Positions 1 to 7,669 are shown, counted from the first letter of the stretch. The stretch is 13,031 nt of DNA from Syntrophomonas sp. (GCA_003444615.1 DLUN01000136.1:1-13031); one strand, 5' to 3'. Made by a program: numbers and translations. The notes: a model not told the origin generated them from the sequence alone.

Positions 1-19
1 AGATGTGTATAAGAGACAG
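1..19. other. Nextera/Tn5 mosaic-end adapter (sequencing artefact)
   Basis: The first 19 bases, agatgtgtataagagacag, are identical to the Tn5 mosaic end used in Nextera library adapters. Real transposon insertion is very unlikely, because the match is exact, sits at base 1 and has no transposase beside it. It is best read as untrimmed adapter at a contig end. It truncates the minus-strand radical SAM gene and would add false residues to its C-terminus. Confidence 0.95.
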
Positions 20-1091
20 TATAAGTACATTCACCACAACGCCCTTTAACATGCTTTTCCTTTTCCCGCAGCATAACCATCAGCTCATCATCGGAATTCC
101 AGATTTCCGAAAAAGGCCTTTCCCGCACATTACCTACTGTGTAGTCCTGCCAAAACTGACAGGGGTGCACATTGCCACGGGGATCAACATTGGCAAACTT
201 GGTTCCTGCCGAACATCCCCCATGCATCTCTAATAAGTTAATTATTTCCTCTGCCCTATCCGGCTCCTGCTTACGAATACGGTTCAATAGGTATATACCG
301 TCGGCATGGTTATCCGTGGTCAGTATCTCAACCTGTACGCCTCTTTGGTGCAGATCTATAGTGCGTTGGCTTAAGAAATCCAAGATTTGCCTGGTTTCTT
401 CCAGACTGGTGTCCATATCAGCCATTTCTGCTCCCCGGCCTGCATATACTAGGTGATACATACAGAAACGAGGTATATTCTCTTTCTCCACAATATCCAG
501 TATCTCCGGCAAATCGGCTTGATTATAGCGATTAACAGTAAACCTGATCCCGGTTTTAATCCCTTCACTCATGCAAGCGTGAATGCCTTTTAAGGCTGCG
601 GCAAACGCTCCGGGCATATTGCGAAACTCATCATGGGTAGAAGGTTTTCCATCAATGCTTATGCCCACATATTGAAAACCCGCCTCTTTGATCTGCCGGG
701 CTATGTTCTGATCTATCAGCGTGCCATTGCTGGAGATGACTGGTCGCAGACCTAGATCAGCCGCCATTCTGCCCAATTCAAAAATATCCTTGCGTATCAG
801 AGGCTCCCCTCCGGAGAACAACAAAACCGGTGCTTTCATATTGGCCAGATCAGTTATAAAGGCTTTTGCTTCATCAGTAGTCAGTTCGTCTTGATACCGG
901 CGGTCTTCCGCACTAATATAACAGTGCCGGCAACGTAAGTTACAGCGGTTGGTCATGTTCCATACTACTAACGGCCGATTCTGGTTGGAAAACTGCAGCA
1001 GCTCCGGGGGCACTTCCCCTTCAATGGAACTGTGCTTTATAACATCAGATACTGTGGCTGTACCACACAATAATTTGGTGCATCCAATCAT
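20..1091 (-). CDS. ahbC: AhbC/NirJ-family radical SAM enzyme of siroheme-dependent heme synthesis, C-terminus missing
   Basis: The visible part is 357 codons with no stop before the adapter, so the C-terminal end is lost. The radical SAM cluster motif CxxxCxxC is at C50, C54 and C57 (RCNLRCRHC). It is followed by FSGGEPL, the usual SAM-binding glycine-rich stretch. A C-terminal cysteine region of the SPASM-like type begins around residues 300-320 (GGCSAG, HPCQFW), and C352 and C355 (RCGEC) come just before the break; further cysteines are expected beyond it. The N-terminus (MIGCTKLLCG) resembles AhbC/NirJ1 as I remember those families. AhbC removes acetate side chains from didecarboxysiroheme to give iron-coproporphyrin; AhbD decarboxylates coproheme. 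Assignment to AhbC rather than AhbD or NirJ is less certain than the superfamily. The start is set by GGAGG nine bases upstream, and the gap from the cobA-hemD stop is 4 nt, so it belongs to that operon. Confidence 0.75.
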
Positions 1092-1095
1092 AGTA

Positions 1096-2631
1096 TTAGT
1101 CCTCCCTGCTAGCTTTGCTCTCCTCTACGAGAGCCTCAACCAAACCCTGGATAGTATATTCAGAGGCATGTATGTCTACAGTAAACCCGTATTGTCGTGC
1201 TGTATCAGCCGTAATAGGCCCAATACAGGCTACCTTAGTATTATGATTAATTCGTGCTATATTCTCTCTGCCCACGATTTTAACAAAGTTATGTACCGTT
1301 GACGAACTGGTAAAAGTCAAATAATCCATTAATCCCTGTTTAATATTTTCCAAAGTTTTCTGGCTCACCGATAAAGACGTTATCGCTTCGTATAGAAAAA
1401 CTTCATTTACGTGCCGCCCCGCCTTTTTCAGCTCATCGGGCAAAATAGTCCGGGCTCCTCGAGCCCGGGGCAGCAGTACCCACTGTCCCGGTTTACTCAG
1501 GGAAAGCAGAGCCCTGATGATTCCTTCTGCTCGATACTCCTCAGGAACAACTTCTACTTTTAATCCTCTTCGGGTCAGTTGCTCCTGGGTCGCTGGCCCG
1601 ATAGCTGCCAGCTTAATCCCCTTTAAATCACGGATATCATATCCGCATCCTATCAGTTCCTCAAAGAAAATATCTACCGCATTTACACTAGTAAACACCA
1701 GCCAGTCGTAACTGTCCAGATGACTTAAAGCATTATGCAATCCACTGAGATTGGCTTCCTTTTTTATCTCAATAGCCGGGAATTCAATAGCTTCTCCTCC
1801 TAAATCTACAATCCTATCCACCAGCTGACTAGCCTGGGCTCGGGAACGGGTTACCACAATTCGTTTGCCCCATAAGGGTTTGTTCTCAACCCAGCTCAAT
1901 TCCGCACGCAGTTGGACCACTTCACCTACCACTATAACAGCGGGAGGCTGAAAATCATGTTCCCGCACCAAATCGACTATATTATCCAGGGTACCAGCTA
2001 AAACCTCCTGCTCCGGTAGCGTTCCCCAGCGAATCAAAGCTACCGGGGTTTGGGGATCCCGGCCATGACTGATCAAATTCTGACAAATGAAGGGTAAGTT
2101 TTCTACCCCCATGAGAAAAACCAAGGTTCCGATACCAGGGGCTATATGTTCCCAGCGAATAGAGCTTTCTTTTTTACCAGGTTTTTCGTGGCCGGTAATG
2201 ACAGCAAAACTGGAGGTCATATCACGGTGGGTTACCGGTATCCCAGCATAAGCTGGTACAGCAATGGCTGAAGTCACTCCAGGTACTACTTCAAAATCCA
2301 AGCCATGCTGGCGTACATACTGCGCCTCTTCTCCTCCCCGCCCGTATAAAAAGGGATCCCCCCCTTTTAAGCGGGCCACTATCAAACCCTGGGAGGCCTT
2401 TTCCACCAGTAGTTGGTTGATCTGCTCCTGGGAAAGAGCATGGCGGCCTGAGGCTTTGCCTACATAAATTTTCTCGGCATCACTTCTGGCCATATTCAGT
2501 AGAGTGTCCCCCACCAGACGGTCGTAGATGATAACATCTGCTTGTTGCAGGATACGCTGTCCTTTTAGAGTAAACAGGCCAGGGTCTCCCGGCCCCGCAC
2601 CGATTAGGTAAACTACACCTTTTTTCTTCAT
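1096..2631 (-). CDS. cobA-hemD: Uroporphyrinogen-III C-methyltransferase / uroporphyrinogen-III synthase fusion
   Basis: This is a 511-residue two-domain protein. Residues 1 to about 245 are the SAM-dependent methyltransferase (SUMT): GAGPGDPG at 11-18, YDRLV at 36-40, KGGDPFLYGRGGEE at 89-102 and a VPGVTSA stretch near 120. It methylates uroporphyrinogen III at C2 and C7 to give precorrin-2. From about residue 250 (GKRIVVTR) it becomes HemD, which cyclises hydroxymethylbilane to uroporphyrinogen III with inversion of ring D. The fusion thus joins consecutive steps that direct tetrapyrrole flux to siroheme. Such fusions are common in Clostridia and related bacteria. The ATG start has GGAGG nine bases upstream, inside the last codons of hemC, and lies 4 nt past the hemC stop. 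The next gene, ahbC, repeats the same GGAGGA-stop-4 nt-ATG arrangement, which suggests translational coupling. Confidence 0.95.
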   Translation of the reverse strand: MKKKGVVYLIGAGPGDPGLFTLKGQRILQQADVIIYDRLVGDTLLNMARSDAEKIYVGKASGRHALSQEQINQLLVEKASQGLIVARLKGGDPFLYGRGGEEAQYVRQHGLDFEVVPGVTSAIAVPAYAGIPVTHRDMTSSFAVITGHEKPGKKESSIRWEHIAPGIGTLVFLMGVENLPFICQNLISHGRDPQTPVALIRWGTLPEQEVLAGTLDNIVDLVREHDFQPPAVIVVGEVVQLRAELSWVENKPLWGKRIVVTRSRAQASQLVDRIVDLGGEAIEFPAIEIKKEANLSGLHNALSHLDSYDWLVFTSVNAVDIFFEELIGCGYDIRDLKGIKLAAIGPATQEQLTRRGLKVEVVPEEYRAEGIIRALLSLSKPGQWVLLPRARGARTILPDELKKAGRHVNEVFLYEAITSLSVSQKTLENIKQGLMDYLTFTSSSTVHNFVKIVGRENIARINHNTKVACIGPITADTARQYGFTVDIHASEYTIQGLVEALVEESKASRED

Positions 2632-2635
2632 TAAA

Positions 2636-3565
2636 TTAATCCTCCATGGTCCTTATGGAGTTGAGAATATTTTCAGCTCCTGCTCCCAGCATCTGCTCAG
2701 CCAAAGCAACGCCTAGCTGGAGCGGGTCTTGGCTGGAGCCTATCATAGAATCACGTATTATCTTGCTTCCATCCAATGAGGCTACCAGGCCCTTCAGTTC
2801 TATAACACTCCCTTTGTATTTAGCCAGAGAACCGATGGGAACCTGACATCCTCCTTCCATCTTACCCAAAAAAGCACGTTCCGCCTGTATTTCTATGAAG
2901 GTTTCCATATGATTGATAGGAGCTAGCAAGTTATCTATCTGCGGATCAGGGTCGCGGGTTTCAATAGCAATTGCTCCTTGGCCTGTAGCAGGAAGCATAG
3001 TATCAAAGCTCAGTTGTTCAGTAATTAGGTGTTCTAAGCCTAATCTTTTTACCCCGGCATAAGCCAGAATGATTCCGTCCAGGTTCTGTTCTTCCATTTT
3101 TTTTATCCGCGTTTCCACATTGCCTCTAATATCAACTACCTGCAAGTCTGGACGCAGGGCTTTGATCTGGGCAGTCCTACGCAAGCTGGATGTTCCCAAA
3201 ACACCTCCAGCCGGAATTTCATGGTATTTGACTCCTCGTCTGCTAATCAGCACGTCACCGGGATGTTCTCTATGAAGAACCGCAGACAGTCTCAATCCTT
3301 CCCCCAACTGGGAAGGCAAATCCTTAAGACTGTGAACCGCGATGTCTATATCACCCTCAAGCAGCGCCTTTTCTAGTTCCTTGGTAAATAATCCTTTGTC
3401 TCCGATGCGGGACAGAGCTACATCCAGAATCTTATCTCCTACTGTTTTTATAATCACTATTTCGACCTGTAAACCAGGATGGCAAGCTTTAAGCCGTTCA
3501 GCTACAGCTTGCGCCTGCCACTGAGCCAGCTTACTACCTCTGGTTCCTAGTCTCAATCGTTCCAT
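2636..3565 (-). CDS. hemC: Hydroxymethylbilane synthase (porphobilinogen deaminase)
   Basis: HemC polymerises four porphobilinogen units into the linear tetrapyrrole hydroxymethylbilane. With the ATG start chosen here it has 309 residues, the usual family length. The N-terminus RLGTRGSKLA (4-14), HSLKD with catalytic Asp82 (78-82), GTSSLRR (124-130) and the cofactor-attachment cysteine C240 in GGCQVPIG are all present, so the enzyme looks active. C240 carries the dipyrromethane primer. The frame stays open to a TTG eight codons upstream, but the ATG at 3565 is favoured because AGGAG lies about ten bases before it and the family begins at this point. It overlaps the end of hemA by 32 nt, so translation is probably coupled. 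Confidence 0.95.
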   Translation of the reverse strand: MERLRLGTRGSKLAQWQAQAVAERLKACHPGLQVEIVIIKTVGDKILDVALSRIGDKGLFTKELEKALLEGDIDIAVHSLKDLPSQLGEGLRLSAVLHREHPGDVLISRRGVKYHEIPAGGVLGTSSLRRTAQIKALRPDLQVVDIRGNVETRIKKMEEQNLDGIILAYAGVKRLGLEHLITEQLSFDTMLPATGQGAIAIETRDPDPQIDNLLAPINHMETFIEIQAERAFLGKMEGGCQVPIGSLAKYKGSVIELKGLVASLDGSKIIRDSMIGSSQDPLQLGVALAEQMLGAGAENILNSIRTMED

Positions 3566-4850
3566 CAATGAATGTCTCCTCGTGTTCAATCTCTAGGTCA
3601 AATAGTTTTTTCACCACTTCCGCATAGAGGTGTCCATCATTGCTCACTGCCATTTCCTTTAAGGTTACCACTGGACGGTGTAACAGCTGGTTGACTATGG
3701 AATTGGCCATAGATCCCAAAACCTTTTGTTGATGAGCAGATATTTTCCCCAGACGGTTCATGGCTTTATTTAGTTCCTGCATTTTTATGGCCTCAGCCTG
3801 GGATTTTAAGGCAGTTATTACCGGTACAACATATAGAGTACCCAGCCATTGATTAAACTTTTCCAGCTCCTCAGCGATAATTTTTTCTGCTTGCCTGGAT
3901 GCCCTCTGCCGTTCCAGATAATTGGCATCAACTACTCCTTGTAGATCGTCTATATCGTACAAATGAACTCCCGGGATGTTGCCCAAAGCTGGATCGATAT
4001 CGCGAGGGACTGCAATATCAATCAGAATAATAGGCCGTCCCTGGCGTTTTCTCAGACTATCATCACAGTTTTCAGTATTTATTACATAATGGGCTGCTGC
4101 TGTACAGGATATAACTATATCGGTTTGCGGAAGTTCGCCAGGAAGATCATCGAGGCGAATCGCTCTTCCCTGCAGCGAATCAGCCAGTGATAATGCCTTA
4201 TCATAGGAGCGGTTCGATACTATAACCGACCGGACTCCATTATGCATAAGGTAGCGGGTAGCTAGTTCACTCATTTCTCCTGCACCCACCACCATAACCG
4301 TCTTGTCTTGTAAATCACCTAGGCTTCGTCTAGCTAATTCTACGGCTGCGGCACTGATGGAGGTAGGATACTTATCCAGTTCGGTTTCCGTACGAACTCT
4401 TTTACCCACGTATATGGCCTTTTGAAAAAGAGCATTCAAGACCCCGTCGGATGCACCCGTTTCTATAGCCTCTAGGTAGGCCTCCTTAACCTGACCCAGA
4501 ATCTGGTTTTCTCCTAAAACCATAGAATCGAGCCCGGATGATACCTTAAAGATATGACTAATCGCATCATAACAATTAGGCTGATACAAATATTTTTTTA
4601 ATTCATGATAACCAAGCCCAGAATACCCTCTTAGAAAGTTTTCCAAATCCTTGGTGCCAGCCTCAATGTTTCTAGTGGTAGCATAAATTTCCGTTCGATT
4701 ACAGGTGTGAAGTATTACTGTTCCTTCAACCCCACTGCATTTGCTTAATGAAGCATAAGCTTCCTGCAATGCAGGCCCAGAGATTGAAAACTTTTCTCTT
4801 ATTTCAACCGGAGCCGTCTTGTGGTTTACTCCTGCCACAAGGACATACAT
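3534..4850 (-). CDS. hemA: Glutamyl-tRNA reductase
   Basis: HemA reduces glutamyl-tRNA(Glu) to glutamate-1-semialdehyde with NADPH, the committed step of the C5 route to tetrapyrroles. The 438-residue protein has the N-terminal catalytic domain with GVNHKTAPVEIRE (7-19) and active-site Cys50 in HTCNRTE, the conserved GLDSMVLGENQILGQ segment (106-120), and a Rossmann NADPH domain starting at GAGEMSELA (189-197). The C-terminal helical dimerisation region is present, so the protein is complete. The ATG start overlaps the 3' end of sirC by 25 nt and has only a moderate ribosome site (GGGAG about 11 bases upstream), consistent with coupling to sirC translation. HemL and HemB, needed between HemA and HemC, are not in this window and may lie past the left edge. 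Confidence 0.96.
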   Translation of the reverse strand: MYVLVAGVNHKTAPVEIREKFSISGPALQEAYASLSKCSGVEGTVILHTCNRTEIYATTRNIEAGTKDLENFLRGYSGLGYHELKKYLYQPNCYDAISHIFKVSSGLDSMVLGENQILGQVKEAYLEAIETGASDGVLNALFQKAIYVGKRVRTETELDKYPTSISAAAVELARRSLGDLQDKTVMVVGAGEMSELATRYLMHNGVRSVIVSNRSYDKALSLADSLQGRAIRLDDLPGELPQTDIVISCTAAAHYVINTENCDDSLRKRQGRPIILIDIAVPRDIDPALGNIPGVHLYDIDDLQGVVDANYLERQRASRQAEKIIAEELEKFNQWLGTLYVVPVITALKSQAEAIKMQELNKAMNRLGKISAHQQKVLGSMANSIVNQLLHRPVVTLKEMAVSNDGHLYAEVVKKLFDLEIEHEETFIDGTIETRNQR

Positions 4851-5467
4851 TCTTCCATCCGCTCCCTTATCTGTTCGTCGTCACCTTGAGCTATTAAATC
4901 AAGAATATCCAAATTAGCTAGGGCTTCAAAAATGGCCCGCCTGGTTTCAATGTCGGGAACCCTTTGCTTCACCAGTTCTCTTTGTTCCCCTAACAAATCC
5001 ACGAATTTGCCATGCAGGTCGGTTATGCTCTCCTCCAACTGCTTACGCAGTCTTTTGGCATAGGCTGGACTTTTGCCTTCAGTTGATATTGCTAAAACCA
5101 ATGAATTACGGCGAATGGTAGAGGGAATGTAAAAATCGCAATAAGCGGGATCATCAACCGCATTAACTAGAATTCCTTTCTCCTGACAAAGACCAGCGAC
5201 TTTACGATTTACTCTTGGATCATCGGTAGCGGCAAAAACCAAAAAAGCTTCTTGAATATCAGTGGGTTGAAAACCCCTGGCAATCCAATTAATCAAATGT
5301 TTTTCTGCCCAATTCTGCAATTTAGGAGTGGCTTCCGGACTAATTACGTCAATATGCACAGAATATTCCAATAAATTCTCTACTTTCCGCTCAGCGACCT
5401 GGCCTCCACCCACCACCACACAACGTTGATTGTTCATAGCAACAAATATTGGGAATAAATCTGCCAC
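4826..5467 (-). CDS. sirC: Precorrin-2 dehydrogenase (SirC/Met8p/CysG N-terminal type)
   Basis: This NAD-dependent enzyme oxidises precorrin-2 to sirohydrochlorin; some relatives also insert iron. It has 213 residues. An N-terminal Rossmann fold has VVVGGGQVAERK (17-28), followed by FAATDDPRVN (78-87) and NAVDDPAYCDFYIPS, in which Asp105 fits the family's catalytic aspartate. The dimerisation and C-terminal helices follow. It has no CysG-type methyltransferase domain; that activity sits in the cobA-hemD gene downstream. The start is GTG, supported by AGGAGG seven bases upstream. The ATG inside that ribosome site is in another frame. It is the first gene of the compact hem group and lies 48 nt after tatA, with an intrinsic terminator in the gap, which makes its expression a regulatory question. 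Confidence 0.93.
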   Translation of the reverse strand: MADLFPIFVAMNNQRCVVVGGGQVAERKVENLLEYSVHIDVISPEATPKLQNWAEKHLINWIARGFQPTDIQEAFLVFAATDDPRVNRKVAGLCQEKGILVNAVDDPAYCDFYIPSTIRRNSLVLAISTEGKSPAYAKRLRKQLEESITDLHGKFVDLLGEQRELVKQRVPDIETRRAIFEALANLDILDLIAQGDDEQIRERMEECMSLWQE

Positions 5468-5487
5468 GCCCCATCCTCCTGCATGTT

Positions 5488-5511
5488 AAAAAAAAGGTCT
5501 GAAGTCAGACC
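5488..5511 (-). terminator. Intrinsic terminator after tatA, abutting the sirC ribosome site (possible attenuator)
   Basis: Read on the minus strand, this is a 7-bp inverted repeat GGTCTGA/TCAGACC with a 2-base centre, followed at once by eight Ts. The U-tract ends 20 bases before the sirC GTG and 7 bases before its AGGAGG. No room remains for a promoter between terminator and sirC, so sirC must be reached by readthrough or by processing of a longer transcript. Confidence 0.85.
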
Positions 5512-5515
5512 CAGT

Positions 5516-5698
5516 CTACTTTTCTGTCTTTTCTTCTAATTCATCCAGTTCGTCTTCTTTTGCTTTTCGGAAACTCTGTATAGCTTTTCCCAAGGATTGC
5601 CCCACCTGGGGAAGTTTTCCTGGGCCAACAATAATCAACACGATTATCAATATCAGAGCAAGTTCCCAAGGTCCGAAATTACCAATTAAGCCAAACAA
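5516..5698 (-). CDS. tatA: Sec-independent protein translocase TatA
   Basis: This is a 60-residue single-span membrane protein of the TatA/E family. The short N-terminus MFGLIGNFGPWEL leads into a hydrophobic helix (about residues 11-24), then the GPGKLPQVG hinge, an amphipathic helix (GQSLGKAIQSFRKA) and an acidic, lysine-rich tail. TatA oligomers form the passage for folded, often cofactor-bearing proteins with twin-arginine signals, working with TatC. The start is TTG, chosen because GGAGG lies nine bases upstream and the encoded N-terminus is that of the family. It is separated from tatC by 159 bp holding its own promoter and followed by an intrinsic terminator. No TatB-like second copy is seen, as in the minimal TatAC systems of many Firmicutes. 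Confidence 0.93.
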   Translation of the reverse strand: MFGLIGNFGPWELALILIIVLIIVGPGKLPQVGQSLGKAIQSFRKAKEDELDELEEKTEK

Positions 5699-5719
5699 AA
5701 CAAGACTCCTCCTTTGGGG

Positions 5720-5749
5720 CAGCTTAACTACTGTTGTGGAGTTTAGCTG
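5720..5749 (-). other. Stem-loop in the tatA leader
   Basis: On the minus strand the predicted tatA leader holds a 10-bp inverted repeat CAGCTAAACT/AGTTAAGCTG with one mismatch and a 10-base loop. It ends a few bases before the AAAGGAGG ribosome site. No U-tract follows, so it is not a terminator. It may stabilise the mRNA or affect access to the ribosome site; this is inference. Confidence 0.5.
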
Positions 5750-5764
5750 ATCTTGATATTAGTT

Positions 5765-5793
5765 ATTATGACAAAAGGCGCCTACTTTGTAAA
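5765..5793 (-). promoter_or_regulatory. Sigma-A-type promoter for tatA (and hem operon by readthrough)
   Basis: On the minus strand a -35 box TTTACA (5793-5788) is separated by exactly 17 bases from a -10 box CATAAT (5770-5765). The -35 matches 4 of 6 consensus bases and the -10 matches 5 of 6. Transcription would begin near 5758, giving a leader of about 60 bases before the tatA TTG. This is one of the two best promoter candidates in the window. Confidence 0.65.
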
Positions 5794-5857
5794 GCAATGC
5801 AAGGCTTATCAGACACCACCAAGCTAGTGAAAACCGTTATTCTCAACTGGAATCTTC

Positions 5858-6610
5858 TTAGGAATCGTTTTTTCCGCGATGGCGACCAGAACGCGCAAAC
5901 TTGGACACCCAAATGCTAACTTCATATAGTAAATAAACCGGTATAGCCATGGACATCTGGGACACGGGATCAGGACCAGGGGTAAGGGCTGCTGCCAGAA
6001 TAACAATTATCAATAACGCATACTTTCGGTTCTTGGACAGCATTTCATAATTAATAATTCCTAGCTTCGATAAGAAAAACACCACAACGGGAAGTTCGAA
6101 TACTAAACCAAAGGGGATGGTAAAAGCCATTACGAATGAAACATATTGATCTACCTTAAACATGGTTTCCAGATTTTCACCGGCAATATAGATAAAGAAA
6201 TTCAATACTAAACGCAAAATACCAAAGTAAGCAAAAAGTACTCCTACTGTAAACAGAATAATACTAATAGGAAATAACGTGTAAATATACTTTCTTTCAT
6301 GAGGATATAATGCAGGTTTGAAAAATCTCCAGATAGCCCATACCACCACGGGAAATGCTATTATGAACCCTGCCAAAAAAGCAAGTTTAAGCTTTACAAA
6401 AAAAGCTTCCGTTACACCGGTAACGATTAGGTTCTCATTTAAGGATGTCAGGGGGGAAATAATAATGGATAAAATTTCTTCGCTAAAATAAAATGAGCCT
6501 ATGGCCGCGATGACAATAGCAATAACACTAATAACCAGAGATTTGCGTAGTTCTTCCAGATGTTCAATAATAGTCTGTTTTTGTTCATCTGTCATATCTC
6601 TTAGTGCCAT
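5858..6610 (-). CDS. tatC: Sec-independent protein translocase TatC
   Basis: TatC is the integral membrane receptor for twin-arginine signal peptides. With the ATG used here the protein has 250 residues, normal for the family. The N-terminal cytosolic HLEELR motif is followed by about six hydrophobic segments. Conserved features include PLT in the first periplasmic loop, FxxFKPALYPHERK after the third segment, and TPGPDPVSQ before the final helices. The frame is open to a GTG 18 codons upstream inside hepT, but the ATG at 6610 is preferred: it has GGGGGA about eight bases upstream, follows the hepT stop by 16 nt and gives the usual N-terminus. It is apparently cotranscribed with hepT. No clear terminator was found downstream before the tatA promoter. 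Confidence 0.94.
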   Translation of the reverse strand: MALRDMTDEQKQTIIEHLEELRKSLVISVIAIVIAAIGSFYFSEEILSIIISPLTSLNENLIVTGVTEAFFVKLKLAFLAGFIIAFPVVVWAIWRFFKPALYPHERKYIYTLFPISIILFTVGVLFAYFGILRLVLNFFIYIAGENLETMFKVDQYVSFVMAFTIPFGLVFELPVVVFFLSKLGIINYEMLSKNRKYALLIIVILAAALTPGPDPVSQMSMAIPVYLLYEVSIWVSKFARSGRHRGKNDS

Positions 6611-6626
6611 CTTTTCTATCCCCCGA

Positions 6627-7595
6627 TCAGTAATCTCTTGCCAAAATGAAATCGGCCAGTTCACGCAGTGTTTCTTTAACAGGTGTGTCCGGCAACAATT
6701 CTAGATGGCGTTTTGATCGGTTAGCATAATGCTGACTCACTGAGTACGCGTATTCAATGCCATCAGACTCGCACACCATGTCAATAATATGCTCAGTACT
6801 TTGCTGGCATTCCTGCGGTGAAGATAATAGGCGGGCTAGCTCATCCCGGTGTTCATCATGGTGCAAAGCGTATAAAGCAGGTAGAGTAATAACACCTTGC
6901 CGTATATCGCTACCGATGGGCTTACCCAGAGTCTCTTCATCAGCAACAAAATCCAGGATATCATCAGTTATCTGAAAAGCCAAACCCAGATCATAACCAT
7001 ATCTTCTTAATGCCTCGATCTGCCGGCTATCCGACGTAGACAGCATAGCTCCTACCTGACAGCTAAGTGAGATGAGCAGGGCTGTTTTACGCTCTATACG
7101 CCGCAAGTAGTTTTTTAAGCCCAGATTCACATTGTAGCAGCTGAGCATCTGCACAATTTCGCCTTCGCATATTTTCATGCTGGCATCAGCGATTACTTCT
7201 AGAATATCACTGCGTTTGTATTCAGCAATAATCGCCAAAGCCTTGGCAAATACAAAGTTGCCCGCATAAATTGATATCCGGTTGCCCCATAAGCATTTCA
7301 CTGTTCCTGTGCCCCGGCGAATGGATGAATTATCGATAACATCATCGTGGACCAAGGTTGCCATATGAACCAATTCCAAAGCTGTTGCTAAGGGAATGGC
7401 ATAGCTAATGTCATCCTGGTACATTCGCGCTGCCAATAGGGCAAAGCCAGGGCGCATCCGTTTACCTCCAGCCTTAATAAGATGAGTTGATGCTTCATAC
7501 AGTAAAGTTTCCGGCGTATCCACGTTCTCATATAGACGGGCTTCAACTATTTCCATCTCATCACGTATTAATTTAAATAAATCGAAATCCCCCAT
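6627..7595 (-). CDS. hepT: All-trans polyprenyl diphosphate synthase (heptaprenyl synthase component II type)
   Basis: This 322-residue catalytic trans-prenyltransferase extends farnesyl or geranylgeranyl diphosphate with isopentenyl diphosphate units to form the quinone side chain. Visible motifs are GGKRMRP (43-49), the first aspartate-rich motif DDVID (84-88) followed by RRG, the KT of region IV (170-171), and the second aspartate-rich motif DDILD (211-215) followed by GKPIGSD. Small residues (A79, T80) five and four positions before DDVID fit a long-chain product; exact chain length cannot be read from sequence. One oddity is GNFVFA at 112-117, where relatives usually have GDYLFA. ATG start with AAGGGGA upstream. 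Its place beside ubiX-ubiA-ubiD supports a menaquinone-tail role, and the HepS-like gene upstream may encode its partner. Confidence 0.93.
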   Translation of the reverse strand: MGDFDLFKLIRDEMEIVEARLYENVDTPETLLYEASTHLIKAGGKRMRPGFALLAARMYQDDISYAIPLATALELVHMATLVHDDVIDNSSIRRGTGTVKCLWGNRISIYAGNFVFAKALAIIAEYKRSDILEVIADASMKICEGEIVQMLSCYNVNLGLKNYLRRIERKTALLISLSCQVGAMLSTSDSRQIEALRRYGYDLGLAFQITDDILDFVADEETLGKPIGSDIRQGVITLPALYALHHDEHRDELARLLSSPQECQQSTEHIIDMVCESDGIEYAYSVSQHYANRSKRHLELLPDTPVKETLRELADFILARDY

Positions 7596-7626
7596 AATCG
7601 TCCCCTTACTCAGGCATTACTACATT

Positions 7627-7655
7627 ATTATAAAGGTTCTCCATGGAGTTTACTA
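7627..7655 (-). promoter_or_regulatory. Candidate promoter for hepT-tatC with palindrome in the spacer
   Basis: In the 74-bp gap between ubiX and hepT a perfect -10 box TATAAT occurs on the minus strand at 7632-7627. Seventeen bases upstream is only a weak -35 (TAGTAA, 3 of 6). A perfect 10-bp palindrome, CTCCATGGAG at 7639-7648, sits in the spacer and could be an operator. The promoter call rests mainly on the -10 box. Confidence 0.4.
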
Positions 7656-7669
7656 TACTATCTAAAAAG

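Noticed and set aside
3..233. Plus-strand open frame starting MCIRDS
   Set aside because: Its first residues are translated adapter, and the rest is antisense to the radical SAM gene.
949..1302. Plus-strand open frame of 117 codons
   Set aside because: It is antisense to the start of ahbC and the end of cobA-hemD, has no ribosome site and no recognisable protein pattern.
3566..3589. Longer hemC with a TTG start eight codons upstream
   Set aside because: It adds residues not typical of HemC, while the ATG at 3565 has a good ribosome site and yields the family N-terminus.
5445..5485. Short leader peptide ATG (5485) overlapping the sirC start
   Set aside because: It would encode about 15 residues but follows the terminator U-tract with no ribosome site, so translation is unlikely.
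5734..5919. Plus-strand open frame of 61 codons over the tatA-tatC gap
   Set aside because: It lies over the tatA promoter and antisense to the end of tatC, with no ribosome site or protein features.
6611..6664. Longer tatC with a GTG start inside hepT
   Set aside because: No ribosome site was seen for it; the ATG at 6610 has GGGGGA upstream and gives normal TatC length.
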